Source of the DNA: Aquabacterium sp029268225
GTDB taxonomy: Bacteria; Pseudomonadota; Gammaproteobacteria; Burkholderiales; Burkholderiaceae_C
Assembly (NCBI RefSeq): GCF_037482285.1
Contig: NZ_JBBEYB010000007.1
Coordinates: forward strand, 124,001-188,000
DNA length: 64,000 nt
Direction of reading: 5' to 3'
Made by a program: the position numbers and the translations under genes. The notes below the pieces were generated by a model, which was not told where the DNA came from, ran no database searches, and saw only the letters and a list, made by a program, of their open reading frames with translations. Numbering within the stretch: position 1 is the first letter of the stretch; each line of letters starts with the position of its first letter. Shown here piece by piece: positions 33,568 through 43,747 of this stretch.

Positions 33568-34122
33568 GTTACCCATCAGGGTTTCGGCCTGCTTGCCCAT
33601 CTGCTCCTGCATCTGGGCGAACATCTGACGAGACTGTTCGATGTAGCCTCCCATGAAGTTCTGCATCAAGGGGTTTTGCAGGCTCTTGACAGAGTTCTCA
33701 GTGAGACGGGATTGCAGGTCGATGAAGGACTGGATGTTCTTCTCAAGGTAGTTACCCATCAGCCCCTGCATCGTGTTGCCGTACAGACGAATGATCTGAG
33801 CCAGGGCCTGGGTGGAGAACATGGGCATGCCCGCCGACTCCTCCTCCAAAATGATTTGAAGCAGGATGCTGCGGGTCAGGTCCTCACCGGTCTTGGCGTC
33901 AACAATGACGAACTGCTCACAGGCCATCACCATCTCTTTCACGTCAGACAGGGTGATGTAGCTGCTGGTCTGGGTGTCGTAGAGGCGGCGATTGGGGTAT
34001 TTTTTGATGGTGCGCACGCCTGGCACATCACCTGAGGGTGCCGCGGCCGCATCGCCACCCACTTCATGAGTCTGGTTGCCGGGCTCGGCTTCGGTTCGTT
34101 TTTGTCTGGGGGCTGCACTCAT
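33538..34122 (-). CDS. phaR: Polyhydroxyalkanoate synthesis repressor PhaR
   Basis: A 194-residue regulator that, in Cupriavidus and relatives, binds both DNA and PHA granules and represses phasin genes. The conserved N-terminal DNA-binding domain is GVRTIKKYPNRRLYDTQTSSYITL, followed by a PHB-accumulation domain (LLQIILEEESAGMPMFST) and a C-terminal helical, Gln/Met-rich tail. The ATG at 34122 has GGAG six bases upstream. It lies near genes for 3-hydroxybutyrate metabolism (36.7-38.5 kb). Confidence 0.95.
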   Translation of the reverse strand: MSAAPRQKRTEAEPGNQTHEVGGDAAAAPSGDVPGVRTIKKYPNRRLYDTQTSSYITLSDVKEMVMACEQFVIVDAKTGEDLTRSILLQIILEEESAGMPMFSTQALAQIIRLYGNTMQGLMGNYLEKNIQSFIDLQSRLTENSVKSLQNPLMQNFMGGYIEQSRQMFAQMQEQMGKQAETLMGNLGAGLTPKK

Positions 34123-34177
34123 GTCCGACTCCATTGGGATCGGTCCATTGTAGGAGCACAGACCGCCCAGAATGAAC

Positions 34178-34208
34178 AAAGCCGACGCGTCGCAAACGTG
34201 TCGGCTTT
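34178..34208 (-). terminator. Terminator of the tRNA-Val transcript
   Basis: Arms at 34178-34189 and 34197-34208 (AAAGCCGAC core, one wobble pair) close on a 7-base loop; on the minus strand TTTG follows. It lies 16 bases downstream of the second tRNA and upstream of phaR. Confidence 0.75.
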
Positions 34209-34223
34209 GAAAGGTACCAAATT

Positions 34224-34300
34224 TGGTAGGCGCGATTGGATTCGAACCAACGACCCCCACCATGTCAAGGTGGTGCTCTAACCAACTGAGCTACGCGCCT
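34224..34300 (-). tRNA. tRNA-Val(GAC), copy 2
   Basis: A 77-base cloverleaf on the minus strand. The acceptor AGGCGCG pairs with CGCGCCT, the discriminator is A and CCA is encoded. The anticodon loop is TTGACAT between CCACC and GGTGG, giving anticodon GAC (Val, codons GUC/GUU). The T loop is TTCGAAT. It is identical to the copy at 34339-34415. Confidence 0.97.
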
Positions 34301-34338
34301 GAAGTCGTTTTGCCTTTTGCCAAGCCACGCTGTAAGCG

Positions 34339-34415
34339 TGGTAGGCGCGATTGGATTCGAACCAACGACCCCCACCATGTCAAGGTGGTGCTCTAACCAA
34401 CTGAGCTACGCGCCT
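34339..34415 (-). tRNA. tRNA-Val(GAC), copy 1
   Basis: A 77-base cloverleaf identical to copy 2, 38 bases upstream of it on the same strand, so both probably come from one transcript that starts near the end of relA. CCA is encoded. The anticodon is GAC. Confidence 0.97.
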
Positions 34416-34441
34416 GCAAATGCAAGACTGCAACTATAGCA

Positions 34442-36712
34442 TCATTTCCGTCGGGCCCGCAAAACACCGCTGATTTGCAACACTTTGGCCAACAGCGACT
34501 GCAATCTGGCGGAGTCGGAGGTTTGCACGGTCAAGGTGATGGTCACCCGGTCGCGCACCGCCTGGCTGTGCATGGACAGCACATGGCTTTTACCCTGCGC
34601 CAACACATCGCACACATCGCGCAGCAGCCCCGAGCGGTCGTGCGCCTCGATGAGGACGTCAACGGCGTAGTGGGCGTTCTCGGCCATGGCCTGACGGCCC
34701 CAGGCGACCGGGATGACGCGCTCGGGCTCCTTGGCTGACATCTGGCGGAAGTTCACGCAATCGAGGCGATGAACGGCCACCCCCTTGCCTCGGGTAACGT
34801 AGCCATCAATGGCATCCGGTGGCGCAGGCTTGCAGCAGCGTGCCAACTGGGTCAGCAGGGAGTCCATGCCAACCACCAGCACACCCTTGCCCTCCCCACC
34901 CATGCGACTCGTGTCGCTGCGCGCGAGTTTCTGAGCGATCAGCTCGTCAGGATCCTGCTCAGGCGCCGCCGGGCGCAGGTACTGCTCGATGTTGCGCAAG
35001 GAGTATTCGTCCTTGCCAACGACATCGAACAGCGCCTCGGCGTTGCGAAAGCCAAGGTTGCTGGCCAGATCTTCGAGCTTGATCGCCGTTTTGCCTTCGC
35101 GCTGCAGCAACTTCTCGACCGCATCCCGCCCACGCGCGATGGTGGCCTGCTGTGCCAGGGCATTGAACCAGGCCCGCACCTTGGAGCGAGCGCGTGGACT
35201 GCGAATGTAGCCAAGCTCGGCATTGAGCCAGTCAAGCGATGGCCCCCCCTCTTTGACGGAGACGATTTCGACCGTCTGACCGCTTTGCAGCGGGGTGTTG
35301 AGTGGCACCATGGCCCCATCCACGCGGGCGCCACGGCACCGGTGGCCCAGATTGGTGTGGAGGGTATAGGCGAAATCAACGGGCGACGCGCCTGCCGGCA
35401 GGTCGATGATTTCGCCACCCGGCGTGAACACGTAGATGCGGTCATCGAACAGGCCTCGGTGAGCCTCTCCCGATGCCGCGTCATCGGCGGCGGCCAGATC
35501 GCGCTCCCACGCCAACAGTTGGCGCAGCACGGTCTTGCGGGCCTCGGCCACGCGGCTCTCAAAGTCACCCGCTGCCTGCACGCCGGCATAGCCCTTGGTG
35601 CCCGCTTCCTTGTAGGCCCAGTGCGCGGCCACACCACTTTCGGCGTGATCGTGCATGGCCTGAGTCCGAATCTGGATCTCGATGGAGCGTCCCTGCTCGT
35701 CACGCACCACGGTGTGCAGAGACTGGTATCCGTTGGGCTTGGGTTTGGCGATGTAGTCCTTGAAGGCCTCCGGGATGGGCGACCAGAGTTCATGGGCACG
35801 GCTGAGGGCCGCGTAGCAAGCGGGCACGTCTTCCACGATCACCCGCAGCGCACGCACGTCAAACACCTTGTCCAGGGTCAACTGCTTGCCCTTCATCTTC
35901 TTCCAGATGCTGTAGAGATGCTTGGGGCGCCCCTGCACCTGGGCTGGCAGGCCGGCGTCTGCGAGGGCATGAAGCAGTTGCTGGCGAATGCGTTCAATGT
36001 GCTGCTCGCGCTCGACACGCTTTTCGTCCAGCCCCTTGGCAATCGAGCGATACACATCAGGCTGCAGAAAGCGGAAAGACAAGTCTTCCAGCTCCCACTT
36101 GATCTGCCAGATGCCCAGGCGGTTGGCCAGGGGCGCGAAGACCTGCATGGATTCACGAGCAAGTGCACGGGGGCAAGGCTGCTTGCTCTCGGCGTAGTAG
36201 CGCAGCGTCTGCAGACGCGAGGCCAGGCGCAGCAAGACCACTCGCAAATCACGCGAGAAGGCGAGCAGCATCTTGCGAATGCGCTCAATCTGTTCGGCGG
36301 CCAGCGGGCCGTCGGCATCGTCACCCAGCGTGTCACGGGTGTTGCGCTGCACCTGAACCAGTTTGCGCGTATACGCAACCAGTGCGGCCTCGTCGGGACC
36401 GAAAGCACGCCCGATGATCTCTTCAGGTTGGGTGAGGTACTGACTGGCGTAGACCAAATACGCTACGCCACGCAATGACGGAGGCGCCCCGATACCGTGA
36501 AGAATGAGGCTGACCCCATCGGCGTGCGCGAGAGCCTCTTCGCCTGTTTCAAAGCGCTCGTTCTGCAGCAGTGGTTCGGCAAAGGCACGGGCCTTGACCA
36601 GCAGTGCCGCCGACTCGGCGTGCCCCGTTGCCATGTCCATGAGGTCCACGATGGGTGCATGCCCCATCGCGTCAGGCGTCAAAGGCGTCGGATTGAGCAG
36701 TCCGGTTTTCAT
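34442..36712 (-). CDS. relA: RelA-type (p)ppGpp synthetase
   Basis: A 756-residue stringent-response enzyme. The N-terminal domain lacks the HD hydrolase signature (no HDxxED), so it is probably synthetase-only. The synthetase core shows GRPKHLYSIWKKM, FDVRALRVIV and KPKPNGYQSLHT. The TGS domain is DRIYVFTPGGEIIDLPAGAS, followed by the helical and zinc-finger region (LARCCKPAPPDAIDGYV) and a C-terminal ACT domain. The specificity loop reads AFKD. The start overlaps the upstream hydrolase stop by four bases (ATGA). Confidence 0.93.
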   Translation of the reverse strand: MKTGLLNPTPLTPDAMGHAPIVDLMDMATGHAESAALLVKARAFAEPLLQNERFETGEEALAHADGVSLILHGIGAPPSLRGVAYLVYASQYLTQPEEIIGRAFGPDEAALVAYTRKLVQVQRNTRDTLGDDADGPLAAEQIERIRKMLLAFSRDLRVVLLRLASRLQTLRYYAESKQPCPRALARESMQVFAPLANRLGIWQIKWELEDLSFRFLQPDVYRSIAKGLDEKRVEREQHIERIRQQLLHALADAGLPAQVQGRPKHLYSIWKKMKGKQLTLDKVFDVRALRVIVEDVPACYAALSRAHELWSPIPEAFKDYIAKPKPNGYQSLHTVVRDEQGRSIEIQIRTQAMHDHAESGVAAHWAYKEAGTKGYAGVQAAGDFESRVAEARKTVLRQLLAWERDLAAADDAASGEAHRGLFDDRIYVFTPGGEIIDLPAGASPVDFAYTLHTNLGHRCRGARVDGAMVPLNTPLQSGQTVEIVSVKEGGPSLDWLNAELGYIRSPRARSKVRAWFNALAQQATIARGRDAVEKLLQREGKTAIKLEDLASNLGFRNAEALFDVVGKDEYSLRNIEQYLRPAAPEQDPDELIAQKLARSDTSRMGGEGKGVLVVGMDSLLTQLARCCKPAPPDAIDGYVTRGKGVAVHRLDCVNFRQMSAKEPERVIPVAWGRQAMAENAHYAVDVLIEAHDRSGLLRDVCDVLAQGKSHVLSMHSQAVRDRVTITLTVQTSDSARLQSLLAKVLQISGVLRARRK

Positions 36713-37650
36713 GCCAGCAAAAAGTCGTGAACGGCGGCCACCTGGTCAGGCGCGATCAAGGTTGGGGCGTGGCCCACACCAGCGAACTCGACCAATTGGG
36801 CCTTGGGGCCGCGTTGGGTCATGCTCTGAGCTGTTTCAGCATCCAGCAGATCGGAGTCACGTCCGCGCAGCAAGAGCACCTGGCAGCGAAGGCCATCGTA
36901 AATTTGCCACAGAGCGGCCTCGCCGCTGCTGGCACTGTCGGCCGACACGGCACGGAAAGGCTCGGCAATGGCGGGATCGTAGTGCAGGATGAGCCCTTGA
37001 CCGTCAGCCGCGGGACGCAGCAAGGGCCGACACAAGGCCAGCCACTGCTCAGGGGTGTGGGGACCAAAGCCTGTGGAGATGCTCCAGAGGTAATCGGCCG
37101 CTTCTTGCTCGGACGTGAAGCGCCGCGGCTGGCCCAGGTACTCGCCGATGCGGACGATGGCATCGTGACGCAGTCGCGGCCCAACATCGTTGAGCACGAA
37201 CTTGCGCAGGTGTGCGCCGGACGCCTCAGGCGGCAGCGTGGAGAAACCAAGGCCGATCAAGCCCCCCATGGAGGTGCCCACCCAATCGATCTCAATGGGC
37301 GCACTGGCCTGACGTTGCGCACGCAGGTGTTGCACGAGCGCCACCATGTCGGCCACATAGCCGAACACCTGATACCCCTTGGGGTCCGCCAGCCAGTCGG
37401 ATTCGCCGCGCCCCACCACATCCGGGCAGACCACGTAGTAGTGCTGACACAGGCTGCGTGCCAGGGTGTCGAAATCGCGCCCCTGGCGGCTCAAACCGTG
37501 TACGCAGATCAGGACACGCTCACTCGACGGGTCACCCCAGGCCCAGTAGGCCATGCAGTGGGTGGCAGCGTCTGTCTTGCTCGCGCCGGGGCACGTGACG
37601 TGGTGCAGAACCGGTTGCACCGGCACGGAAGAGGAAGAGGTGCTGCTCAT
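36709..37650 (-). CDS. Alpha/beta hydrolase, possible 3-hydroxybutyrate oligomer hydrolase
   Basis: A 313-residue alpha/beta-fold hydrolase. The oxyanion region is VLICVHGLSRQGRDF, the nucleophile elbow is WVGTSMGGLIG, the acid is in LLLRGRDSDLL, and the histidine is in GVGHAPTL. No signal peptide is seen. It is divergent from 3-hydroxybutyrate dehydrogenase with 69 bases between starts. From memory, Cupriavidus necator has an intracellular 3HB-oligomer hydrolase (PhaY2) beside an hbd gene, so that role is a reasonable inference. The ATG at 37650 is chosen; the open frame further upstream is antisense to hbdH. Confidence 0.82.
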   Translation of the reverse strand: MSSTSSSSVPVQPVLHHVTCPGASKTDAATHCMAYWAWGDPSSERVLICVHGLSRQGRDFDTLARSLCQHYYVVCPDVVGRGESDWLADPKGYQVFGYVADMVALVQHLRAQRQASAPIEIDWVGTSMGGLIGLGFSTLPPEASGAHLRKFVLNDVGPRLRHDAIVRIGEYLGQPRRFTSEQEAADYLWSISTGFGPHTPEQWLALCRPLLRPAADGQGLILHYDPAIAEPFRAVSADSASSGEAALWQIYDGLRCQVLLLRGRDSDLLDAETAQSMTQRGPKAQLVEFAGVGHAPTLIAPDQVAAVHDFLLA

Positions 37651-37719
37651 ATTGGCAAAACGACATCGGATAATGGGCCACTGCTCATTGTGTTTGTTCT
37701 TGCCGACAGGAGGCCCGAG

Positions 37720-38502
37720 ATGTTGAAAGGAAAGACTGCCCTGGTCACCGGTTCCACCAGTGGGATCGGTCTGGGGATCGCCGAAAAGCTGGCCGCTCAA
37801 GGCGCCAACGTCATTCTGAACGGATTTGGCGATGTTGAAGCGCCCAAGGCAGCCGTGTTGGCGGCAGGTCAGGCATTTGGCATCAAGGTGGGCTATCACG
37901 GCGCCGACATGTCCAAGCCTGCAGAGATCGAGGCCTTGTTCGCCTACGCAAAGGCCGAGTTTGGTGGTGTGGACATTCTCGTGAACAACGCAGGCATCCA
38001 GCATGTGGCCAAGGTGGAAGACTTCCCGGTCGAGAAGTGGGATGCCATCATCGCGATCAACCTGAGCTCGGCCTTCCACACCATGCGTCTGGCCTTGCCG
38101 GGCATGCGTGAGAGGAACTGGGGGCGCGTGATCAACCTGGCCTCGGCGCACGGTTTGGTGGCCTCGGCTGGCAAGTCGGCCTATGTGGCGGCCAAGCATG
38201 GTTTGGTGGGTCTGACCAAGGCTGCAGCCCTGGAAACCGCCACCACGGGCGTGACCGTCAATGCCATTTGTCCCGGCTGGGTGCTGACCCCGCTGGTCCA
38301 AAAGCAGATTGACGCCAAAGCGGAGCGCGAGGGCATCTCCCTGGATGCCGCGCAGCGCGACCTGCTGGGTGAGAAACAGCCGTCCCTGCAGTTCGTCACG
38401 CCTGCGCAGTTGGGTGATCTGGCTGTGTTCCTGTGCTCGCCCGGCGCGGACAACGTCCGAGGTGCAGCCTGGAACGTCGATGGCGGGTGGGTGGCTCAGT
38501 AA
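37720..38502 (+). CDS. hbdH: 3-hydroxybutyrate dehydrogenase
   Basis: A 260-residue short-chain dehydrogenase interconverting 3-hydroxybutyrate and acetoacetate with NAD. The cofactor motif is TGSTSGIGLGIAEKL, with NNAGIQH, the catalytic Ser/Tyr/Lys in NLASAHGLVASAGKSAYVAA plus KHG, and the substrate-binding segment VTVNAICPGWVLTPLV. The family C-terminus WNVDGGWVAQ is typical of bacterial BDH. AGGAGG precedes the ATG. mnmC starts two bases after its stop, so the two are probably cotranscribed. Confidence 0.94.
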   Translation: MLKGKTALVTGSTSGIGLGIAEKLAAQGANVILNGFGDVEAPKAAVLAAGQAFGIKVGYHGADMSKPAEIEALFAYAKAEFGGVDILVNNAGIQHVAKVEDFPVEKWDAIIAINLSSAFHTMRLALPGMRERNWGRVINLASAHGLVASAGKSAYVAAKHGLVGLTKAAALETATTGVTVNAICPGWVLTPLVQKQIDAKAEREGISLDAAQRDLLGEKQPSLQFVTPAQLGDLAVFLCSPGADNVRGAAWNVDGGWVAQ

Positions 38503-38504
38503 GC

Positions 38505-40574
38505 ATGTCGGTAACGCCTGCGACCCTGGGGGAGAGCCCCTCAGGCAAGGCACCGGGAGTGCCCTACTCACCGGTGTACGACGATCTGTATCACCCGCCG
38601 TCAGGGGCACAGGCCCAAGCTCGGCGGGTGTTCATGGCAGGCAACGGCCTGCCTGGACGCTGGCAGGGTCGCACGCGCTTTGTCATCCTGGAAACCGGCT
38701 TCGGGCTGGGCAACAACTTTCTGGCCACCTGGGCGGATTGGCAAGCGGACCCGCAGCGTTGTGATCGACTGGTGTTCATCTCGGTGGAGAAACACCCGCT
38801 CACCGCCTCAGCCTTGCGTGAGGTACATGGCATCCGTCAGGCGCCCTCGCCCTCGGCATCTGCCGAGCAGGAATTGGCGCGCAGACTGGTGGCCGCCTGG
38901 CCGGCCCTGACACCCGGTTTTCACACGCTGAATTTCGATGAAGCTGCAACGCCACAAGGATCTCCGCAAGGGGTCACGTTGCAGCTGTGTTTTGGCGATG
39001 TGGCCGACATCGTGCCGGCCCTGATGGCCGAGGTAGATGCGTTCTATCTGGACGGTTTTGCGCCGGCCAAGAACCCGCAGATGTGGGACCCGCAATGGCT
39101 GTCTCGGCTGAACCGCTTGGCGGCACCGCAGGCCACTGCCGCAACCTGGTCGTCGGCCCGCGTCGTGCGCGACGGCCTGACCCAGGCCGGATTCCAGGTG
39201 GAACGCACGCCGGGGTTTGGCGGCAAGTTTCACTCGACACGCGCAGACTACGCGCCACGTTATACGCCTCCACCACAAGCAGGGGGTCTGTGGCCCCCAC
39301 CCGCCGCCGCGCATCGCCACGCGATCGTGGTGGGCGCAGGCTTGGCAGGCTGCTCGGCTGCCTGGGCGCTGTGCCGAGAGGGGTGGCGTGTGACCTTGCT
39401 GGATGCGCACGCTGGCCCCGCACAGGAAGGCTCGGGCAACCCTGGCGGCTTGTTTCACAGCGTGCTGCACGGCGATGACGGCATCCACGCCCGGGCCCAC
39501 CGTGCCGCGGCACTGGCCACCTGGCGACAGGTACAGCCCTGGATTGCCGCTGGCGAGCTGTCCGGCCAATGCGCAGGCTTGCTGCGTCTTGACGCCAAAA
39601 CACAAGCAGAGGAAGCGCACGCCTTGCTGACCCGCCAGGGTCTGCCAGCAGACCATGTACGCTGGCTGGACACGGATGAAGCACGCGCCGTGGCAGGTAT
39701 GACGGTGCCGAGTGGCGGCTGGCTGTTCGAGCAAGGCGGGTGGTTGCATCCGGCAGGCTATGCCCGCCATCTGCTGCAAGAGGCCCAAGCCTGGCGAGCC
39801 CAGGGGCAGCCATTGCTGACCTGCCTGTGGCGACGCGCGGCGCATCGCATTGAGCCCACCGAACAAGGGTGGGGCGTGTTCGATGCACAGGGACAGCGCA
39901 TCGCCCATGCACCCAGTCTGGTGTTGGCCAATGCCCACCAAGCCCCCACCTTGCTGGGCACGCTCCCGGCAGAACATGCCGTATCCCCCCTGCCACTGTC
40001 CAGGGTTCGCGGGCAAATCTCGGCCTGGCCCAAGCTGTCTGACACCGATGAGGCGGTGCGTTTGCCCCATCTGCCTGTGGCTGGCAGCGGATACGTGTTG
40101 CCGCTGCGTCAGGACTGTCTGCTGTTTGGGGCCACCACCCAGCACCACGACGAAGACCCGACCATCCGAGACGCGGACCACCGTCACAACCTGAGGCAGG
40201 CCGCCCGACTCGGCGCCTGCGCCGACCACCCGGCTGACGCCCCCTTGCCCACCTCTTTGCAAGGCCGCACCGGTTGGCGCGCCACCACCCCCGACCGCCT
40301 GCCCCTGGTCGGTGCCCTGCCCTGGTCGGCCGAACGCTTGACACAGGCTCCCGCCAAGACAAGACTGGACCAAGTGCGCCTGATTCCACGTGAACGCAAC
40401 GACCGAGGTGGCTTGTATGTGGTGTCGGGGCTGGGCTCGCGCGGCATCACGTGGACCGCTTTGGCGGGCGCTTTGCTGGCCCATTGGGTCACAGGCAGCC
40501 CCTGCCCAGTCGAGTCTGACCTGCGCGACGCCCTTGACCCTGCCCGTTTCCTGTCACGCGCCCATCGCCACTGA
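38505..40574 (+). CDS. mnmC: Bifunctional tRNA mnm5s2U biosynthesis protein MnmC
   Basis: A 689-residue two-domain enzyme for the wobble uridine of tRNA. The N-terminal SAM methyltransferase (about 1-245) has FVILETGFGLGNNFLATW and DAFYLDGFAPAKNPQMW. The C-terminal FAD oxidoreductase (about 265-680) has the dinucleotide motif HAIVVGAGLAGCSAAWALC and ends GLYVVSGLGSRGITWTALAG. It removes the carboxymethyl group and then methylates. The ATG at 38505 is chosen from context. Confidence 0.94.
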   Translation: MSVTPATLGESPSGKAPGVPYSPVYDDLYHPPSGAQAQARRVFMAGNGLPGRWQGRTRFVILETGFGLGNNFLATWADWQADPQRCDRLVFISVEKHPLTASALREVHGIRQAPSPSASAEQELARRLVAAWPALTPGFHTLNFDEAATPQGSPQGVTLQLCFGDVADIVPALMAEVDAFYLDGFAPAKNPQMWDPQWLSRLNRLAAPQATAATWSSARVVRDGLTQAGFQVERTPGFGGKFHSTRADYAPRYTPPPQAGGLWPPPAAAHRHAIVVGAGLAGCSAAWALCREGWRVTLLDAHAGPAQEGSGNPGGLFHSVLHGDDGIHARAHRAAALATWRQVQPWIAAGELSGQCAGLLRLDAKTQAEEAHALLTRQGLPADHVRWLDTDEARAVAGMTVPSGGWLFEQGGWLHPAGYARHLLQEAQAWRAQGQPLLTCLWRRAAHRIEPTEQGWGVFDAQGQRIAHAPSLVLANAHQAPTLLGTLPAEHAVSPLPLSRVRGQISAWPKLSDTDEAVRLPHLPVAGSGYVLPLRQDCLLFGATTQHHDEDPTIRDADHRHNLRQAARLGACADHPADAPLPTSLQGRTGWRATTPDRLPLVGALPWSAERLTQAPAKTRLDQVRLIPRERNDRGGLYVVSGLGSRGITWTALAGALLAHWVTGSPCPVESDLRDALDPARFLSRAHRH

Positions 40575-40578
40575 CCCC

Positions 40579-41010
40579 ATGCCCACCGAAGATCGCCCCC
40601 TGCCCGGCCTGACCGACCGCCTGCGTCTGGACAAATGGCTCTGGGCCGCCCGTTTTTACAAGACCCGCGGCCTGGCCGCCGACGACATCGACAAAGGTCG
40701 GATCCAGGTCAATGAGCAGGTCGCCAAGGCCTCCCGCGAACTCAAGGCCGGCGACCGCGTGGACATTCGCCAAGGCCCTGTGACCCGCACTGTGATGGTG
40801 AAGGCCCTGAGCACCGTGCGCGGCCCCGCCCCCCAGGCTCAGCAGTTGTACGAAGAGACCGCAGACAGTATCCTGCGACGCGCCCAGCACGCCGAAACAC
40901 GGCGACTGGCGGCCGAGCCGGCGGACAGCATCGAGCAGGGCCGCCCCACCAAGCGAGACCGTCGCCAGCTGGTGGACTGGCAGCGCTGGTCGGCCAGCGT
41001 GGACGAGTGA
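40579..41010 (+). CDS. hslR: S4-domain RNA-binding protein, Hsp15 (HslR) family
   Basis: A 143-residue protein with an N-terminal S4 domain (TDRLRLDKWLWAARFYKTRG, GRIQVNEQVAKASRELKAGD) and a basic C-terminal tail (RPTKRDRRQLVDWQRW). Hsp15 recycles 50S subunits carrying stalled nascent chains during heat shock. It starts four bases after mnmC, and grpE follows; the setting beside grpE-dnaK-dnaJ fits a heat-shock role. A sigma-32 promoter lies downstream, so its own heat induction is not shown. Confidence 0.88.
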   Translation: MPTEDRPLPGLTDRLRLDKWLWAARFYKTRGLAADDIDKGRIQVNEQVAKASRELKAGDRVDIRQGPVTRTVMVKALSTVRGPAPQAQQLYEETADSILRRAQHAETRRLAAEPADSIEQGRPTKRDRRQLVDWQRWSASVDE

Positions 41011-41043
41011 ATCCCAGGTCGCAAATATTTTTCATGGCAGGCT

Positions 41044-41072
41044 CTTGAAGCCCGCAACCCCACCCTGATATA
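41044..41072 (+). promoter_or_regulatory. Sigma-32 (heat-shock) promoter of grpE-dnaK-dnaJ
   Basis: CTTGAA (41044-41049), a 13-base spacer, then CCCTGATATA (41063-41072), against the known RpoH consensus CTTGAAA and CCCCATNTA. It lies 36 bases before the grpE ATG. Confidence 0.8.
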
Positions 41073-41107
41073 GGCAGGGTTTTCGCAATCAACACACCGA
41101 ATCAGAG

Positions 41108-41647
41108 ATGAGCGACACGAGCAACACGCCCGAACAGGCAGCCAGCACCGCCCCCGAGACCGAAGCCCTGCCCAACGAGTCGGTGGCCCAGGACATGACG
41201 GAGTTGCTGGCCAAGCACGCCGAAGTGTCTGACGCCTACCTGCGCGCCAAGGCCGAAGTCGAGAACATCCGCCGCCGCAGCGAAGAAGAAATCGCCAAGG
41301 CACGCAAGTTTGCGGTGGAGTCGTTTGCCGACAGCATGCTGCCCGTGCGCGACAGCCTGGAGGCCGCCTTGGCATCCCACGCCGCCAAGCCCGACACCCC
41401 CATCGAAACCGTGCTGGAAGGCGTGCAGATCACCCTGCGCCAGTTGACCTCTGCGCTGGAGCGCAACAAGGTGTTGGAGATCAACCCGGCCGCCGGCGAG
41501 AAGTTCGACCCGAACCGCCACCAGGCCATCAGCATGGTGCCGGCCGAACAGGAAGCCAACACCGTGGTGGGCGTGCTGCAAAAGGGCTACGTCATCGCCG
41601 ACCGCATCCTGCGCCCGGCCCTGGTGACCGTCGCCGCCCCCAAGTAA
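41108..41647 (+). CDS. grpE: Nucleotide exchange factor GrpE
   Basis: A 179-residue dimeric co-chaperone that releases ADP from DnaK. The long N-terminal helix (EDMTELL-type, then AYLRAKAEVENIRRRSEEEI) is followed by the head domain with GEKFDPNRHQAISMVP and GYVIADRILRPALVTV. It is the first gene after the sigma-32 promoter. Confidence 0.96.
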   Translation: MSDTSNTPEQAASTAPETEALPNESVAQDMTELLAKHAEVSDAYLRAKAEVENIRRRSEEEIAKARKFAVESFADSMLPVRDSLEAALASHAAKPDTPIETVLEGVQITLRQLTSALERNKVLEINPAAGEKFDPNRHQAISMVPAEQEANTVVGVLQKGYVIADRILRPALVTVAAPK

Positions 41648-41672
41648 ACCGCGTCTTCAACCGTTTTCTCAC

Positions 41673-41733
41673 CGCGCTGACGATATCCAAAGGCCTTTTT
41701 TGATCCGGGCCTCTTGAAAACCCCGTCAGCGCG
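41673..41733 (+). repeat. Inverted repeat in the grpE-dnaK spacer
   Basis: CGCGCTGACG (41673-41682) and its exact complement (41724-41733) are separated by 41 bases. The right half follows a CTTGAAAA (41713-41720) that resembles a sigma-32 -35, though the matching -10 is poor. The spacer of 151 bases holds no gene. Confidence 0.6.
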
Positions 41734-41798
41734 CACAGATACAGCATCAATCGGAAGCCACCGGCCTCCACACCAAAATCCTCTAGGAGCACACCAAC

Positions 41799-43730
<1,932 letters not shown>

Positions 43731-43747
43731 TCCAGTCTGACTTCTCG

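Noticed and set aside
34224..34415. Tandem repeat of about 115 bases, considered as a mobile or CRISPR-like repeat
   Set aside because: The repeated unit is a complete tRNA-Val; it is a simple tRNA duplication.
36727..37719. N-terminal extension of the 3-hydroxybutyrate dehydrogenase frame
   Set aside because: It is antisense to the hydrolase; AGGAGG before the ATG at 37720 and the family N-terminus set the start.
37651..38610. N-terminal extension of the alpha/beta hydrolase frame
   Set aside because: It is antisense to 3-hydroxybutyrate dehydrogenase; the hydrolase fold begins after the ATG at 37650.
38808..40484. Minus-strand open frame of 558 codons opposite mnmC
   Set aside because: mnmC is firmly identified on the plus strand; the antisense frame has no ribosome site or domain.
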